Shown here: positions 34,618 through 45,121 of the stretch, piece by piece | How positions within the stretch are numbered: the stretch's first letter is position 1 | Layout: every line of letters begins with the position of its first letter | Assembly: GCF_018129985.1 (NCBI RefSeq) | Contig: NZ_JAFCKT010000002.1 | Location: 496,001-560,000 of the forward strand | Length of the DNA stretch: 64,000 nucleotides | Direction: 5' to 3' | Source of the DNA: Bradyrhizobium sp. SZCCT0148 | GTDB taxonomy: Bacteria > Pseudomonadota > Alphaproteobacteria > Rhizobiales > Xanthobacteraceae | The notes under the pieces: generated by a model | The model's database searches: none | What the model saw: the letters and a program-made list of their open reading frames with translations, nothing else | What the model was told of the DNA's origin: nothing | Position numbers and translations under genes: made by a program

Positions 34618-37356
34618 TTACGGCTTCGGCAGCTTGGCCTTCAGCGCATACAGCGCATCGAGGGCCTCGCGTGGCGACATCTCGTCCGGATGCAGCGCCT
34701 TCACGGCGTCCATCAGCAGTTCGGCCTCGCTCGGCGGCGCCGCTTCGGCTGCCGCGCGGGACGGCACCGCGAACAGCGGCAGATCGTCCACCAAAGCTCT
34801 TGCGGTCTGGCCTCGGTCCTGCGCCTCCAGCTTGGAGAGCACCGATTTCGCGCGCGTGATCACTGCCGGCGGCAGGCCGGCGAGCTTCGCCACCTGAATG
34901 CCGTAGGACCGGTCGGCCGAACCCGGCAGCACCTCGTGAAGGAACACGACGTTGCCCTGCCACTCCTTCACCCGCACGGTGGCGTTGAACATGCGCGGCA
35001 GCTTGGCCGAGAGCGCGGTCAGCTCATGATAGTGCGTCGCGAACAGCGTGCGGCAGCGATTGCTTTCGTGGAGATGCTCGATCGCGGCCCAGGCGATCGA
35101 GAGACCGTCGAAGGTCGCAGTCCCACGCCCGATCTCGTCGAGGATGACGAGCGAGCGCTCGCCGGCCTGGTTCAGGATCGCAGCCGTCTCGACCATCTCC
35201 ACCATGAAGGTGGAGCGGCCGCGGGCGAGATCGTCGGCGGCGCCGACGCGCGAGAACAGGCGGTCGATGATGCCGATCCGCGCGCGCGTGGCCGGCACGA
35301 AGCTGCCGATCTGGGCAAGAAGGGCAATCAGCGCGTTCTGGCGCAGGAATGTCGATTTACCGGCCATGTTGGGACCGGTCAGCAGCCAGAGCTGGCCGGA
35401 CTTCTGGCCGGGCGACGGCGACAGGTCGCAGGCATTGGCAATGAACGGCTCGCCGTTGCGCTTCAGCGCCTGCTCCACCACGGGATGGCGGCCGGCCTCG
35501 ATCGCAAAGCCGAGCGACTCGTCCACATCCGGCCGCACATAATTATCGTCGACCGCGAGCTTGGCCAGCGAGGTCGCAACGTCGAGCAGGGCGAAGGCGT
35601 GCGCGGCCGCGCGCAGATCGTCACTGATGGCCATGGCCTTCGCTGACAGCCGCTCGAAAATCTCGAGCTCGAGCCCGAGCGCACGGTCGCCGGCATTGGC
35701 GATCTTGGCTTCGATCTCGCCGAGTTCGGAGGTGGTGAAGCGCACCTGACCCGCCAGCGTCTGGCGATGGATGAAGGTGGCGTTCAGCGGCGGCGACATC
35801 AGCTTGTCGCCGTGCTGCGCGGTGACCTCGACGAAATAGCCGAGCACGTTGTTGTGCCGGATCTTGAGCCCCTTCACGCCCGTCGCGTCGGCGTAGCGCG
35901 CCTGCATCGAGGCCACCACGAGACGCGAGGCGTCGCGCAGGTTGCGCGCCTCGTCGAGGGCGGGTTCATAGCCCTGCCGGACGAAGCCGCCGTCGCGCTT
36001 GATCAGCGGCAGCTGCTCGTCGAGCGCGCTGGCGAATTCCGCCGCGAGCTCGCGCGAGGGCCTTTGCAAGGCCGCCATCACCGCGGCGATTTCCTGCGGC
36101 GGCTGATCGAGCTCGCCAAGCCGCGCCAGCACCTGGTCTGCGGCAATGATGCCGTCGCGCAGTCCCGCGAGATCGCGCGGGCCGCCGCGGCCGACCGACA
36201 GACGCGCCAGCGCACGCGACATGTCGGGAGCGCCACGCAATATGCTGCGGATGTCCTCGCGCGCGGCTGAATCGGCGACGAAGACGCTGACTGCATCGAG
36301 CCGGCGTGCGATCGCCGGCGCATCCGTCAGCGGTGCGGCCAGGCGTTGGGCGAGCAGGCGCGAGCCCGCCGAGGTCACCGTGCAGTCGATCGCATCGAGC
36401 AGCGAGCCGCGGCGTTCGCCCGCGAGCGTCCGGGTCAGCTCGAGATTGGCGCGCGTCGCCGGATCAATCGCCATGGTCGCGCCGGAGGCTTCGCGCGCGG
36501 GCGGCGACAGCGGGGGGTGCTTGCCGACCTGGGTGCGGTCGACATAGGTGACAGCAGCCGCTGCGGCGGTGGCTTCGAGACGCGTGAGCTGCGCCAGGCC
36601 GTCCATGGTTGCGACGGCAAAATAATCGCACAGCCGCTTCTCGGCGGTGGCGCCGTCGAAGACATCCCGGGTCAGCGGCGTCACCGCCGGCAGTTCGCGC
36701 AGTGTCTGTCCGAGCTCGCTGTCGTTGTAGAGCGCGTCGGTGACGATGGCCTCGTTCGGGTTGATGCGCGCCAGCGTTGCGGCGAGCTCGCCGCCCGAGC
36801 ATTCCATCACGGTGAATTCGGCGGTCGAGATGTCGATCCAGGCGAGCCCGAAGCGATCGCCGCCGCCGGAGGCGCGGGCCCGCGCGATCGCCAGCAGATA
36901 ATTGTTGGCGCGGGCGTCGAGCAGCGTGTCCTCGGTCAGCGTGCCCGGCGTTACCAGCCGCACCACGCCGCGCCGCACCACGCTTTTGTTGCCGCGTGCC
37001 TTGGCTGCAGCGGGATCCTCGGTCTGCTCGCACACCGCGACGCGGTGGCCGGCGGTGATCAGACGGTGCAGATAATCCTCGGAGCGCTCGACAGGCACGC
37101 CGCACATCGGGATGTCGTTGCCCTGGTGCTTGCCGCGCTTGGTCAGCACGATGCCGAGTGTCTTCGAGGCGATCTCGGCGTCCTCGAAGAACAGCTCGTA
37201 GAAATCGCCCATCCGGTAGAACAGCAGCAGGCCCTGATGCGCCGCCTTGATCTCAAGGTACTGTTCCATCATCGGCGTGACGCGCGCGATGGCTTCCGCT
37301 GGCGAGGCAGGCACTTCGTCGGGGGGCGGCACGGGTATCGGCTGTTGCATGGTCAT
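34618..37356 (-). CDS. mutS: DNA mismatch repair protein MutS
   Basis: 912 residues. The mismatch-binding Phe-x-Glu motif is in [10 protein letters not shown] near residue 50. The connector, lever and clamp domains are followed by the ATPase: Walker [16 protein letters not shown] near residue 660, Walker [16 protein letters not shown] and the His-containing FATHYHELT. It recognises base mismatches and recruits MutL (not in this window). The start ATG at 37356 is typical, with a second ATG two codons on. It is convergent with the chemoreceptor gene. Confidence 0.98.
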   Translation of the reverse strand: MTMQQPIPVPPPDEVPASPAEAIARVTPMMEQYLEIKAAHQGLLLFYRMGDFYELFFEDAEIASKTLGIVLTKRGKHQGNDIPMCGVPVERSEDYLHRLITAGHRVAVCEQTEDPAAAKARGNKSVVRRGVVRLVTPGTLTEDTLLDARANNYLLAIARARASGGGDRFGLAWIDISTAEFTVMECSGGELAATLARINPNEAIVTDALYNDSELGQTLRELPAVTPLTRDVFDGATAEKRLCDYFAVATMDGLAQLTRLEATAAAAAVTYVDRTQVGKHPPLSPPAREASGATMAIDPATRANLELTRTLAGERRGSLLDAIDCTVTSAGSRLLAQRLAAPLTDAPAIARRLDAVSVFVADSAAREDIRSILRGAPDMSRALARLSVGRGGPRDLAGLRDGIIAADQVLARLGELDQPPQEIAAVMAALQRPSRELAAEFASALDEQLPLIKRDGGFVRQGYEPALDEARNLRDASRLVVASMQARYADATGVKGLKIRHNNVLGYFVEVTAQHGDKLMSPPLNATFIHRQTLAGQVRFTTSELGEIEAKIANAGDRALGLELEIFERLSAKAMAISDDLRAAAHAFALLDVATSLAKLAVDDNYVRPDVDESLGFAIEAGRHPVVEQALKRNGEPFIANACDLSPSPGQKSGQLWLLTGPNMAGKSTFLRQNALIALLAQIGSFVPATRARIGIIDRLFSRVGAADDLARGRSTFMVEMVETAAILNQAGERSLVILDEIGRGTATFDGLSIAWAAIEHLHESNRCRTLFATHYHELTALSAKLPRMFNATVRVKEWQGNVVFLHEVLPGSADRSYGIQVAKLAGLPPAVITRAKSVLSKLEAQDRGQTARALVDDLPLFAVPSRAAAEAAPPSEAELLMDAVKALHPDEMSPREALDALYALKAKLPKP

Positions 37357-37462
37357 GGGCGGCGCAACCTACAAAATTTCGCCTCCTGCTCCTATCGCTT
37401 TGGCCGGGAAGGGAGGGTTTTCCACGTTGTCCGTGTATGGCACGCGGTCGCCACATTCTCTG

Positions 37463-37509
37463 TCGTCATTCCGGGATGCGCCGTCAGGCGCAGCCCCGGA
37501 ATGACGGAG
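37463..37509. repeat. Short palindromic repeat, class C (minimal copy)
   Basis: GTCATTCCGGG... / CCCCGGAATGAC arms around GCGCCGTCAGGCGC. It lies between the divergent mutS and pcaF genes, where it might also affect their promoters. The rest of this 267-base gap has no gene that I can support. Confidence 0.75.
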
Positions 37510-37623
37510 AGCTAGGAATATGCCACCCGCGAAACCGTCAATTGACCTGCCGCGAGCGCCCTCCTAAAACTCCGCCGACATTGAAGAATTTTGGCCGGAC
37601 CGCGGCATTCAGGGAGAACAGCG

Positions 37624-38832
37624 ATGCGTGACGTCTTTATCTGCGATGCCGTGCGGACCCCGATCGGCCGTTTCGGCGGCTCACTCGCCAAGGTGCGTGC
37701 CGACGATCTGGCTGCCGCGCCCATCAAGGCGCTGATGGCCAAGCACCCCAATCTCGACTGGGCGCAGGTGGACGAAGTCTTTTTCGGCTGCGCCAATCAG
37801 GCCGGAGAGGACAACCGCAACGTTGCGCGCATGGCGCTGTTGCTCGCCGGGCTGCCGGACTCGGTTCCCGGCCAGACCCTGAACCGGCTCTGTGCCTCCG
37901 GGCTCGACGCGGTCGGTGCCGCGGGCCGCGCTATCCGTTCCGGCGAGATCGAGCTTGCGATCGCCGGCGGCGTCGAATCCATGACGCGCGCGCCCTTCGT
38001 GATGGGCAAGGCGCAGGAAGCCTTCTCCCGCTCCGCCGAGATCTTCGACACCACGATCGGCTGGCGCTTCATCAATCCGTTGCTCAAGGCGCAGTACGGC
38101 GTCGATGCAATGCCGGAGACCGGCGAGAACGTCGCCGAGGAATTCCAGGTTTCGCGCGCCGACCAGGACGCCTTCGCGATCCGCTCGCAGCAGCGTGCTG
38201 GTAAGGCGATCGCGGCCGGCTATTTTGCGGAAGAAATCACCCCGATCACCATTCCCGGCGGCAAGGCTGGCCCCATCACCATCGACAAGGATGAGCATCC
38301 GCGTCCCGAGACCACGCTCGAAGGCTTGGCGAAACTGAAGCCGATCGTGCGCAACCCTGGCACGGTCACCGCCGGCAACGCATCCGGCGTCAACGACGGC
38401 GCGGCCGCGATGATCCTGGCGTCTGAAGCTGCCGTGAAGAAGCATGGTCTCACGCCCCGCGCGCGCATCCTCGGCCTTGCCTCGGCCGGCGTGCCGCCGC
38501 GCATCATGGGCATCGGCCCGGTGCCGGCAACCCGCAAGCTGATGGAACGGCTCGGCAAGAAGATCAGCGATTTCGACCTGATCGAGCTGAACGAGGCGTT
38601 CGCTTCGCAAGGCATCGCCTGCATGCGCCAGCTCGGCGTCGCCGATGATGCCGACTTCGTCAATCCGCATGGTGGCGCGATCGCGCTCGGCCACCCCCTC
38701 GGCATGAGCGGCGCGCGCCTCGCGCTCACCGCCGTCCACGGCATGGAGAAGCGCGGCGGCAAGCTCGCGCTCGCCACCATGTGCGTCGGCGTCGGCCAGG
38801 GCGTGGCACTTGCGATCGAAAAGCTGAATTAG
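37624..38832 (+). CDS. pcaF: 3-oxoadipyl-CoA thiolase (beta-ketoadipyl-CoA thiolase)
   Basis: 402 residues, a thiolase-family enzyme. The nucleophile Cys is in LNRLCASGLDAVG near residue 90, with ELNEAFASQ, the His in GGAIALGHPLGMSGAR and the C-terminal Cys in TMCVGVGQGVA. The N-terminal VFICDAVRTPIGRFGGSLA is typical of PcaF rather than PhaA. It cleaves beta-ketoadipyl-CoA to succinyl-CoA and acetyl-CoA. GGGAGAA supports the ATG. It is close to pcaHG on the same strand but separated by a repeat and a new promoter-like region. Confidence 0.9.
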   Translation: MRDVFICDAVRTPIGRFGGSLAKVRADDLAAAPIKALMAKHPNLDWAQVDEVFFGCANQAGEDNRNVARMALLLAGLPDSVPGQTLNRLCASGLDAVGAAGRAIRSGEIELAIAGGVESMTRAPFVMGKAQEAFSRSAEIFDTTIGWRFINPLLKAQYGVDAMPETGENVAEEFQVSRADQDAFAIRSQQRAGKAIAAGYFAEEITPITIPGGKAGPITIDKDEHPRPETTLEGLAKLKPIVRNPGTVTAGNASGVNDGAAAMILASEAAVKKHGLTPRARILGLASAGVPPRIMGIGPVPATRKLMERLGKKISDFDLIELNEAFASQGIACMRQLGVADDADFVNPHGGAIALGHPLGMSGARLALTAVHGMEKRGGKLALATMCVGVGQGVALAIEKLN

Positions 38833-38872
38833 AGCATCCTCTCTTCGAGAGCAGTGAGCCGTCCACGAACTC

Positions 38873-38985
38873 GCCATGCCCGGGCAAAAGCGCGAAGCGT
38901 GTCTTCGCGCAGATGTCCCGGGCATCCACGTTCCTGGCGCCGCACGAAGACCGTGGATGGCCGGGACAAGCCCGGCCATCCCGGG
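38873..38985. repeat. Palindromic intergenic repeat, class D
   Basis: Begins GCCATGCCCGGGCAAAAGCGC, then ATCCACG...CGTGGAT inner arms, ends ATGGCCGGGACAAGCCCGGCC. Related to 21217-21342. It separates pcaF from pcaH. Confidence 0.75.
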
Positions 38986-39022
38986 AGCGAGGAGCCAGGG
39001 TCCCCGAAACCCGCTTCCCTAG

Positions 39023-39045
39023 ATTAGTTATATCCTATAATGATT
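39023..39045 (+). promoter_or_regulatory. Candidate pcaH promoter and operator dyad
   Basis: An AT-rich island in GC-rich DNA: TTATA-tcc-TATAA (39028-39040), extending to an imperfect ATTAGTTATA / TATAATGATT, about 50 bases before pcaH. It contains a TATAAT at 39036-39041 usable as a -10 box. The size and symmetry fit a dimeric regulator (GntR-, IclR- or MarR-like), which is not encoded nearby. Confidence 0.5.
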
Positions 39046-39092
39046 GGCGGAAGTTGTCCGGCCGGACCAAACGGCCGGGGAGGAATTCGCCA

Positions 39093-39794
39093 ATGACATT
39101 CATCTATCGCACTGACAGCAACAAGGCGCATCCGTTGCCGCTGTCGCCCGAGTACAAGAGCTCGATCAAGCGCGCGCCGAACAAGGCCTTGATCCCGATG
39201 CGCCACACGTTGTCGGAGCTGACCGGTCCGGTGTACGGCCACGAGACCGTGCGCGAGGGCGACAACGATCTCACCACCCAGCATGCGGGCGAGCCGATCG
39301 GCGAACGCATCATCGTGCACGGCCATGTGCGCGACGAGGACGGCCGCGGCGTACCGAATTCGCTAGTCGAGATCTGGCAGGCCAATTCCTGCGGCCGCTA
39401 CGTTCATGTTCGCGACCAGCACCCGGCCCCGCTCGATCCGAATTTCACCGGCGCAGGCCGCACCGTGAGCGATGCCGCCGGCTACTACCGCTTCGTCAGC
39501 ATCAAGCCGGGCGCCTATCCCTGGGGCAATCACCACAATGCGTGGCGTCCCGCGCACATCCATCTGTCGGTGTTCGGCCATTCCTTTGTCACGCGCCTCG
39601 TGACGCAGATGTATTTTCCGAACGATCCGCTGTTCCCGTTCGATCCGATCTTCAACTCGGTGCCGGACGAGAAGGCGCGAGCGCGGATGGTCTCCTCGTT
39701 CGATCTCGAGAACACCCAGCCCGAATGGGCGCTGTGCTACCGCTTTGACATCGTGCTGCGCGGCAAGAACGCCACGCCCATGGAGAACCATTAA
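39093..39794 (+). CDS. pcaH: Protocatechuate 3,4-dioxygenase beta subunit
   Basis: 233 residues of the intradiol dioxygenase family. Ligand-bearing motifs are GRYVHVRDQH (Tyr), AYPWGNHHNAWRPAHIH, where the Tyr and two histidines (RPAHIH) bind the non-heme Fe(III), and SLVEIWQANSCG. It forms an (alpha-beta) complex with PcaG to cleave protocatechuate to 3-carboxy-cis,cis-muconate. AGGA lies 9-10 bases before the ATG. It is coupled to pcaG with no gap. Confidence 0.96.
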   Translation: MTFIYRTDSNKAHPLPLSPEYKSSIKRAPNKALIPMRHTLSELTGPVYGHETVREGDNDLTTQHAGEPIGERIIVHGHVRDEDGRGVPNSLVEIWQANSCGRYVHVRDQHPAPLDPNFTGAGRTVSDAAGYYRFVSIKPGAYPWGNHHNAWRPAHIHLSVFGHSFVTRLVTQMYFPNDPLFPFDPIFNSVPDEKARARMVSSFDLENTQPEWALCYRFDIVLRGKNATPMENH

Positions 39795-40397
39795 GTGCAG
39801 GATTCTGTGAAGCCCAGCGGGATCACCCCATCGCAGACCGTCGGACCGTTCTTCAAATACGGCCTGACCCCGAACGGCGAATATGCCTGGAACGACGCGT
39901 TCACCAATTCGACGCTGACGCCCGACGTCACCGGCGAGCGCATCCGCATCGAGGGTCGCGTGTTCGACGGTGACGGCGCTGCCGTGCCGGATTGCATGCT
40001 GGAGATCTGGCAGGCGGACGCGCAAGGCCGCTTCGCCGACCCGCAGGACAAGCGTGCGCTGCCGAATGCAAGCTTCCGCGGCTTCGCTCGCTGCGGCACC
40101 GACAAGGACGGCAATTACGCGTTCGACACCATCAAGCCGGGTGCGGTGCCCGATCCCGACGGCAAGCCGCAGGCGCCGCATGTCCTCGTTGCAGTATTCG
40201 GCCGCGGCATGCTGCGGCATCTCTATACCCGGATCTATTTCAGCGACGAGGCCGGCAACGCCGCCGATCCGGTGCTGGCGCTGGTGCCTGCCGATCGCCG
40301 CGCTACGCTGATCGCGGCGCGCGTGGCTGGCCAGGCTGTGTACCGGCTCGACCTGCGCCTGCAAGGCGGTGAAGAGACGGTGTTCTTCGACGTGTGA
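39795..40397 (+). CDS. pcaG: Protocatechuate 3,4-dioxygenase alpha subunit
   Basis: 200 residues. The alpha subunit starts with a GTG immediately after the pcaH stop, so translation is probably coupled. Family motifs are GITPSQTVGPFFKYGL, CMLEIWQADAQGRFADP, FDTIKPGAVP and PHVLVAVFGRGML. The alpha subunit lacks the iron ligands and completes the substrate pocket. Together with pcaF and pcaH this covers the first ring-cleaving and last thiolytic steps of the beta-ketoadipate route; pcaB, C, D, I and J are not in this window. Confidence 0.95.
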   Translation: MQDSVKPSGITPSQTVGPFFKYGLTPNGEYAWNDAFTNSTLTPDVTGERIRIEGRVFDGDGAAVPDCMLEIWQADAQGRFADPQDKRALPNASFRGFARCGTDKDGNYAFDTIKPGAVPDPDGKPQAPHVLVAVFGRGMLRHLYTRIYFSDEAGNAADPVLALVPADRRATLIAARVAGQAVYRLDLRLQGGEETVFFDV

Positions 40398-40651
40398 GAT
40401 ACCGCGTGTCGGTGACACTGCAGTGCCCCGCATGCGTTTCTGATCCTGCGCAACCGCAGTATTGGATCAGGCTCTAAGAGGTCTGCATCCGCGCTTGTGC
40501 GTCAGTGTCATTGACCGAAAACCGATTGCGCGAGGTTGTGCGCCCGTAGTTTTGCGGAGCTTTTCTTCCGGGACTTTCCCGGGATGCAATCCCGTATTTA
40601 CCATATTGATCTAGGCTCCACGCGGTTTAGGCGCGCGCCCTGGAATATTTC

Positions 40652-42340
40652 ATGAAGATTCGTTTGTCGTTGTCCTCCGCGATTTTCGCATTCGGGATCG
40701 TGCTGGCCATCGGCTTTGCCGCGGTGGTCTCGACCAGCCTCTATACCCTGCGGGAGCTCAAGGTCGGCGGACCGCTCTACTCCGATATCAAGCTCGGCAA
40801 CGACCTCATCGCGGACATCCTGCCGCCGCCGGAATATGTCATCGAAGCCTATCTCGAGGCGACCCTGGCCATGCGCGAGCCGGACCAACTGGCGGCCCAC
40901 GCCGAACGCCTGATCCAGCTTCGCAAGGACTACGACGAGCGAAAGGCGTTTTGGGTTACCTCCAGCCTCTCGGCTGACCTGAAAACCGCGCTGGTGTCGA
41001 AATCCGATGCCGAGGTACAGAAATTCTGGAAGGCGTCCGACCTGCTCCTGCCGGCCCTCAAGGCCAAGGATGCAGCGGCGTCCGAGCGCATCTATGCGCA
41101 GCTCAAGGACGCCTACACCGCGCATCGCGCGGTGATCGACAGCATCGTCGAGAGCGCCAACAAGCAGAATGCCGACATGGAGAAGCTGGCCGCGGACCGT
41201 GACAGCTCCATGCTCTTTATTCTCTTCGGTGTCTCCGCCGCCGTCCTGGCTTTCATTGCCGCGGGCCTGCTCGGTGTTGCCGTCGGTGTGGTGCGCCCGA
41301 TCGTGCGCATGACGGACACGATGCAGAAGCTCGCGACCGGCGATCTGGCCGCCGACATTCCGTTCGCGCACCGCCGGGATGAGGTCGGCTCGATGGCGGG
41401 CGCGCTCGTGGTTTTCAGGCAGGCGGCGGTCGAGAATTCCCGCCTGCGCGAGGAGCAGTTGCGGCAGGAGCAGGCGGCGGCGCTTGCCAAGCGCTCCGCC
41501 CTGCACCAGATGGCCGAGATCGTCGAGCGCGAGACCGGCCGATCGGTCGACACCGCGGGGGCGGCGACGCAAGGCGTCGAGCGGGCGGCGTCCAGCCTGT
41601 CCGAGATCGCCAAGTCGCTCTCCGCGCAGTCGCAGGCGGTCGCGGCGGCCTCCACCCAGGCCCTCGGTAGCACGCAGACCGTCTCGGCCGCGGCCGAAGA
41701 GCTGAGCGCCTCGATCCGCGAGATCGCAAGCCAGGTCACACGGACCAGCACCGTCACGAAATCGGCGGTCGCCGGCCGTGAGCAGGCGCGTTCGACCATC
41801 CAGGCGCTGGCCGGATCGGTGAAGAAAATCGCTGAAGTCTCCGACCTCATCGGCGGCATCGCCGGCCAGACCAACCTCCTGGCGCTCAATGCCACGATCG
41901 AGGCGGCGCGCGCCGGCGAAGCCGGCCGCGGCTTCGCCGTGGTTGCCGCCGAGGTGAAGTCCTTGTCCGACCAGACCGCCAAATCCACCGAGGAAATCGG
42001 GCGGCTGATTGCCGAGATCCAGACCTCGACGCAGGCCGCGGTCGATGCCGTCGAGACCATGGGCGGCCACATCGTCGAGATCGACGGCGTCGCGACCTCG
42101 GTTGCCGCCGCGATGGAAGAGCAGGACGCGGCGACCCGGGAGATCTCGCGGTCGATTTCCGAATCGGCGTCCGCGGCGAAGGAGGTTTCAGCGAAGATCG
42201 GCAATGTCAGCCGCGACGCTGCTGCCGTGAACGAGCGCGCCGCCGAGGTCCGGCAGGCGATCGCCGGCATGGCGGACAATCTCGAGCAGCTTCGGTCCGT
42301 CGTAGTGCGGACCGTGCGTGACTCGACTGCGGCGGCTTGA
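40652..42340 (+). CDS. Transmembrane methyl-accepting chemotaxis protein
   Basis: 562 residues. The first membrane helix is near residues 8-30; a helical periplasmic domain of about 155 residues follows (4HB-like, no PAS/Cache), the second helix is near residues 190-212, then a HAMP domain ([19 protein letters not shown]) and a signalling domain with [20 protein letters not shown] tip ([21 protein letters not shown]). The ligand is unknown. Its position just after pcaHG on the same strand recalls Pseudomonas PcaY, an aromatic-acid receptor; this is only a context argument. The 250 bases upstream hold a TCCGGGAC-type inverted repeat but no gene. Confidence 0.93.
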   Translation: MKIRLSLSSAIFAFGIVLAIGFAAVVSTSLYTLRELKVGGPLYSDIKLGNDLIADILPPPEYVIEAYLEATLAMREPDQLAAHAERLIQLRKDYDERKAFWVTSSLSADLKTALVSKSDAEVQKFWKASDLLLPALKAKDAAASERIYAQLKDAYTAHRAVIDSIVESANKQNADMEKLAADRDSSMLFILFGVSAAVLAFIAAGLLGVAVGVVRPIVRMTDTMQKLATGDLAADIPFAHRRDEVGSMAGALVVFRQAAVENSRLREEQLRQEQAAALAKRSALHQMAEIVERETGRSVDTAGAATQGVERAASSLSEIAKSLSAQSQAVAAASTQALGSTQTVSAAAEELSASIREIASQVTRTSTVTKSAVAGREQARSTIQALAGSVKKIAEVSDLIGGIAGQTNLLALNATIEAARAGEAGRGFAVVAAEVKSLSDQTAKSTEEIGRLIAEIQTSTQAAVDAVETMGGHIVEIDGVATSVAAAMEEQDAATREISRSISESASAAKEVSAKIGNVSRDAAAVNERAAEVRQAIAGMADNLEQLRSVVVRTVRDSTAAA

Positions 42341-42409
42341 TCGGCGTCGGTTCGGCCGCCGGTGCGTGAGTTGCGATCGTGAAGTTATGACGCGGGGACT
42401 AGGGGCATC

Positions 42410-43483
42410 GTGAATTTCATGACACCTCCACAACTGCCTGATGTCGTTGAGCCAGCCCGGCTGACGGCTGCGCTACGGCGAGGCGGCGTGCTGGACGCCG
42501 GCGCGGTTCGCGAGGTGAAGGTGCTGCATCAGCGCGACACCGTCGTGTCGCATATCACCCGGCTTGGCCTTCGCTACGTCGGGGATTCCGGCGGCGCGCC
42601 GCAATCGTTGATCCTGAAGACGGCGAACGCAGCATTCGCCGAGAAGCTCGCCAATGGCGGCCGGCAGGAGGTGACCTATTACACGGAGCTGACGCCGGGC
42701 ATGCCGCCGGGGCTCGTGCCCCGTTGCTTCGACGGACATTTCGACGAAGACAGCCCCGCCTGGCATCTCCTGCTCGAGGACCTCACGGACAGTCACGCCG
42801 TCGCGGCGGCCTGGCCGCTGCCGCCATCGCGCGATCAGGCGATCGCGATCGTGACCACCCTCGCGCGCTGGCACGCGGCGTGGTGGGACCATCCGAGCCT
42901 CGGCGACGCCGTCGGCAGCTGGGCGGGCCCTGACGACGGCACGGAGCGCATGGAGACTTTCGCGAGTCATTACGACCGCTTTGCCGATTCTCTCGGGGAC
43001 CGTCTCAGCGAGGAACGGCGTACCCTCTATCGCCGCCTCATCGATCAGTCGGACCGACTGTCCCAGCGTTACCACTCACGCCGTCATCTCAGCATCACCC
43101 ATGGCGATGCCCATGTCTGGAATTTTCTGCTGCCACGCGCCGGCGTCGCCGACACCGTGCGCATCTTTGATTTCGATCTGTGGAGCATCAACGTTCCAAC
43201 CCACGACCTCGCCTACATGATGGCGATGCACTGGTATCCGGAGCGGCGGCAGGCGCTCGAACGCTTGCTGCTCAATCTTTACCATGACACGCTGATCGAA
43301 AGCGGCATCGCCGGCTACACGCGCGGCGCGCTCGATCGCGACTACCGCTGGGCGGTGCTCTGGCAGATCACGCGGCCTGTCTGGCAGTGGAGCATCAACA
43401 TTCCGCCGGTGATCTGGTGGAATAATCTGGAGCGGATATTTGCGGCCGTGGATGATCTGGGCTGTGAGGAGCTGCTGGGATAG
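42410..43483 (+). CDS. Phosphotransferase of the APH/ecdysteroid-kinase-like superfamily
   Basis: 357 residues, a small-molecule kinase fold. There is a catalytic loop with SITHGDAHVWNFLL (HGDxxxxN) and a metal-binding IFDFDLWSINVPTHDLAY (DFD). The N-terminal Lys in SLILKTANAAF and the hinge HLLLEDLTDSHA are also visible. It phosphorylates an unknown small molecule. Starts at GTG 42410 (AGGGG just upstream) or ATG 42419. It may follow the chemoreceptor gene in one transcript (69-base gap). Confidence 0.85.
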   Translation: MNFMTPPQLPDVVEPARLTAALRRGGVLDAGAVREVKVLHQRDTVVSHITRLGLRYVGDSGGAPQSLILKTANAAFAEKLANGGRQEVTYYTELTPGMPPGLVPRCFDGHFDEDSPAWHLLLEDLTDSHAVAAAWPLPPSRDQAIAIVTTLARWHAAWWDHPSLGDAVGSWAGPDDGTERMETFASHYDRFADSLGDRLSEERRTLYRRLIDQSDRLSQRYHSRRHLSITHGDAHVWNFLLPRAGVADTVRIFDFDLWSINVPTHDLAYMMAMHWYPERRQALERLLLNLYHDTLIESGIAGYTRGALDRDYRWAVLWQITRPVWQWSINIPPVIWWNNLERIFAAVDDLGCEELLG

Positions 43484-43484
43484 G

Positions 43485-43560
43485 TCGTGTCCTGGGGCCC
43501 TGGCTCTCCGGCGCACCGCTGAAGAAGCGCTGCACTGCGTCCGCGGCGCGATTCCGACCT
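43485..43560. repeat. Palindromic intergenic repeat, class A (inverted orientation)
   Basis: On the minus strand it reads ...GGACGCAGTGCAGCGCTTC...GGGCCCCAGGACACGAC, matching the class A copies at 1901 and 11504. It lies between convergent APH-like and MFS genes. Confidence 0.65.
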
Positions 43561-45117
43561 CTATTCTATCACCGCATGTTCCGGCCCCGCCGCCTGCTTG
43601 CGCAGCGTGGCCTTGGTCGAGCCGATCAGCAAGGCGAGCGGGATGGTGCAGAGGACGAAGAGCATCACCAGCTGGTAGTCGTGCGCGAAGGCGATGATCT
43701 GCGCCTGCACGCTCACCATCCTGTCGGCCATGGCGCGGCCGGCGTCGGTGGACAGGTTGATCAGGCCCCTGACGTCGGGCATCTGCAGTGCATGGTTGAA
43801 CGGATTGATGTGCTCGGACAGGATCGCATAGGTCCGCCGCGTTCCCTGCGTCAGCTGCGCGATCACCACGGAGATGCCGACCGAGCTCGCGACGTTGCGC
43901 ATCAGAGTCAGCATCGCGGTGCCGTCGGTGCGCAACTCGTTCGAGAGCGTTAGGAACGCCACGGTCGAGAGTGGCACGAAGACGAGACCGAAGCCGAAGC
44001 CCTGGATGACGCTGACGGTGACGATCTCCGGCACTTGGGTCAAATCGGTCCAGCCGGTCATCTGGAACAGCGAGCCGGCGGTTAGCGTCAGGCCGGAGAT
44101 GATCAGCGTGCGCGCTTCGACATAGCGCATCATGCGGCCGACCAGCATCATGGCGAAGAAGGTGCCGAAGCCGCGGCTCGCCAACAGCAGGCCGGCGGTG
44201 ATGATGGGATAGCCGATCACGTTCTGCATGTAGGGCGAGGCCAGCGCCATGGTCGAGAACAGCACGAGCCCCATTACGACCATGAACATGCAGCCGGTGA
44301 CGAAGTTGCGATCGCGAAACAGCGCGAAACGGATGAACGGCGTCGAGGTCGTGAAGGAGTGCGCGAGGAAGTAATAGAAGGCGACGGCCGAGACGATGAA
44401 CTCCGCCAGGATCTCGTTGGATTCCAGCCAGCCCAGCTGCTCGCCGCGGTCGAGCGCGAGCTGCAGCGAGCCGATCGCCACCGCCAGCGCGGCGAAGCCG
44501 AACCAGTCGAACTTGAGGCTGATATTCCGATCCGTCTCGTCCATGAAGACGATCAGCCCGAGCACGGTGATGAAGCCGAATGGCAGGTTGACGAAGAACA
44601 CCCAGTGCCAGGAATAAGTCTCGGTCAGCCAGGCGCCGAGCGAGGGGCCCATGATCGGGCCCATCATCACGCCCATGCCCCAGATCGACATCGCCTTGGC
44701 GCGTTCCTGCAGCGTGTAATAGTCCAGCATGACCGATTGCGACAGCGGTACCAGGGCTGCGCCGAACACGCCCTGCAGAAGCCGGAACAGCACCATCTGG
44801 TTGATGTCCTGCGCCAGTCCGCACAGCACGGAAGCCATGGTGAAGCCGGCTGCGCAGATGATGAAGATGCGCTTGCGGCCGAAGCGGTTGGCAATCCACC
44901 CTACCGGGGCCGTCATGATCGCGGCGGCGACGATGTAGGAGGTCAGCACCCAGTTGATCTGGTCCTGCGAGGCCGACAGCGTGCCCTGCATATAGGGCAG
45001 GGCGACGTTGGCGATGGTGGTGTCCAGAGCCTGCATGATGGTCGCGGTCATGGCGCAGATCGTCACCATGTTCCGGCGCAGGCCGGGAACCATCAAAGCG
45101 GGATTGGACTCCGCCAT
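43561..45117 (-). CDS. DHA2-family MFS drug efflux transporter (EmrB-like)
   Basis: 518 residues with about 14 predicted membrane segments. Motif C-type GMGVMMGPIMGPSLGAWL, a DxxxxNVALP segment (DTTIANVALPYMQG) near the N-terminus and RIFIICAAGFT fit the EmrB/QacA subfamily. With the HlyD partner upstream, separated by 4 bases, it should form an EmrAB-type efflux pump for hydrophobic drugs or phenolics, with an outer-membrane channel supplied from elsewhere. The start is the ATG at 45117. Confidence 0.95.
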   Translation of the reverse strand: MAESNPALMVPGLRRNMVTICAMTATIMQALDTTIANVALPYMQGTLSASQDQINWVLTSYIVAAAIMTAPVGWIANRFGRKRIFIICAAGFTMASVLCGLAQDINQMVLFRLLQGVFGAALVPLSQSVMLDYYTLQERAKAMSIWGMGVMMGPIMGPSLGAWLTETYSWHWVFFVNLPFGFITVLGLIVFMDETDRNISLKFDWFGFAALAVAIGSLQLALDRGEQLGWLESNEILAEFIVSAVAFYYFLAHSFTTSTPFIRFALFRDRNFVTGCMFMVVMGLVLFSTMALASPYMQNVIGYPIITAGLLLASRGFGTFFAMMLVGRMMRYVEARTLIISGLTLTAGSLFQMTGWTDLTQVPEIVTVSVIQGFGFGLVFVPLSTVAFLTLSNELRTDGTAMLTLMRNVASSVGISVVIAQLTQGTRRTYAILSEHINPFNHALQMPDVRGLINLSTDAGRAMADRMVSVQAQIIAFAHDYQLVMLFVLCTIPLALLIGSTKATLRKQAAGPEHAVIE

Positions 45118-45121
45118 CGGA

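Noticed and set aside
37624..38832. Biosynthetic acetyl-CoA acetyltransferase (phaA) because of the PHB genes nearby
   Set aside because: The N-terminal motif and the adjacency to pcaHG favour PcaF; phaA remains a minor alternative.
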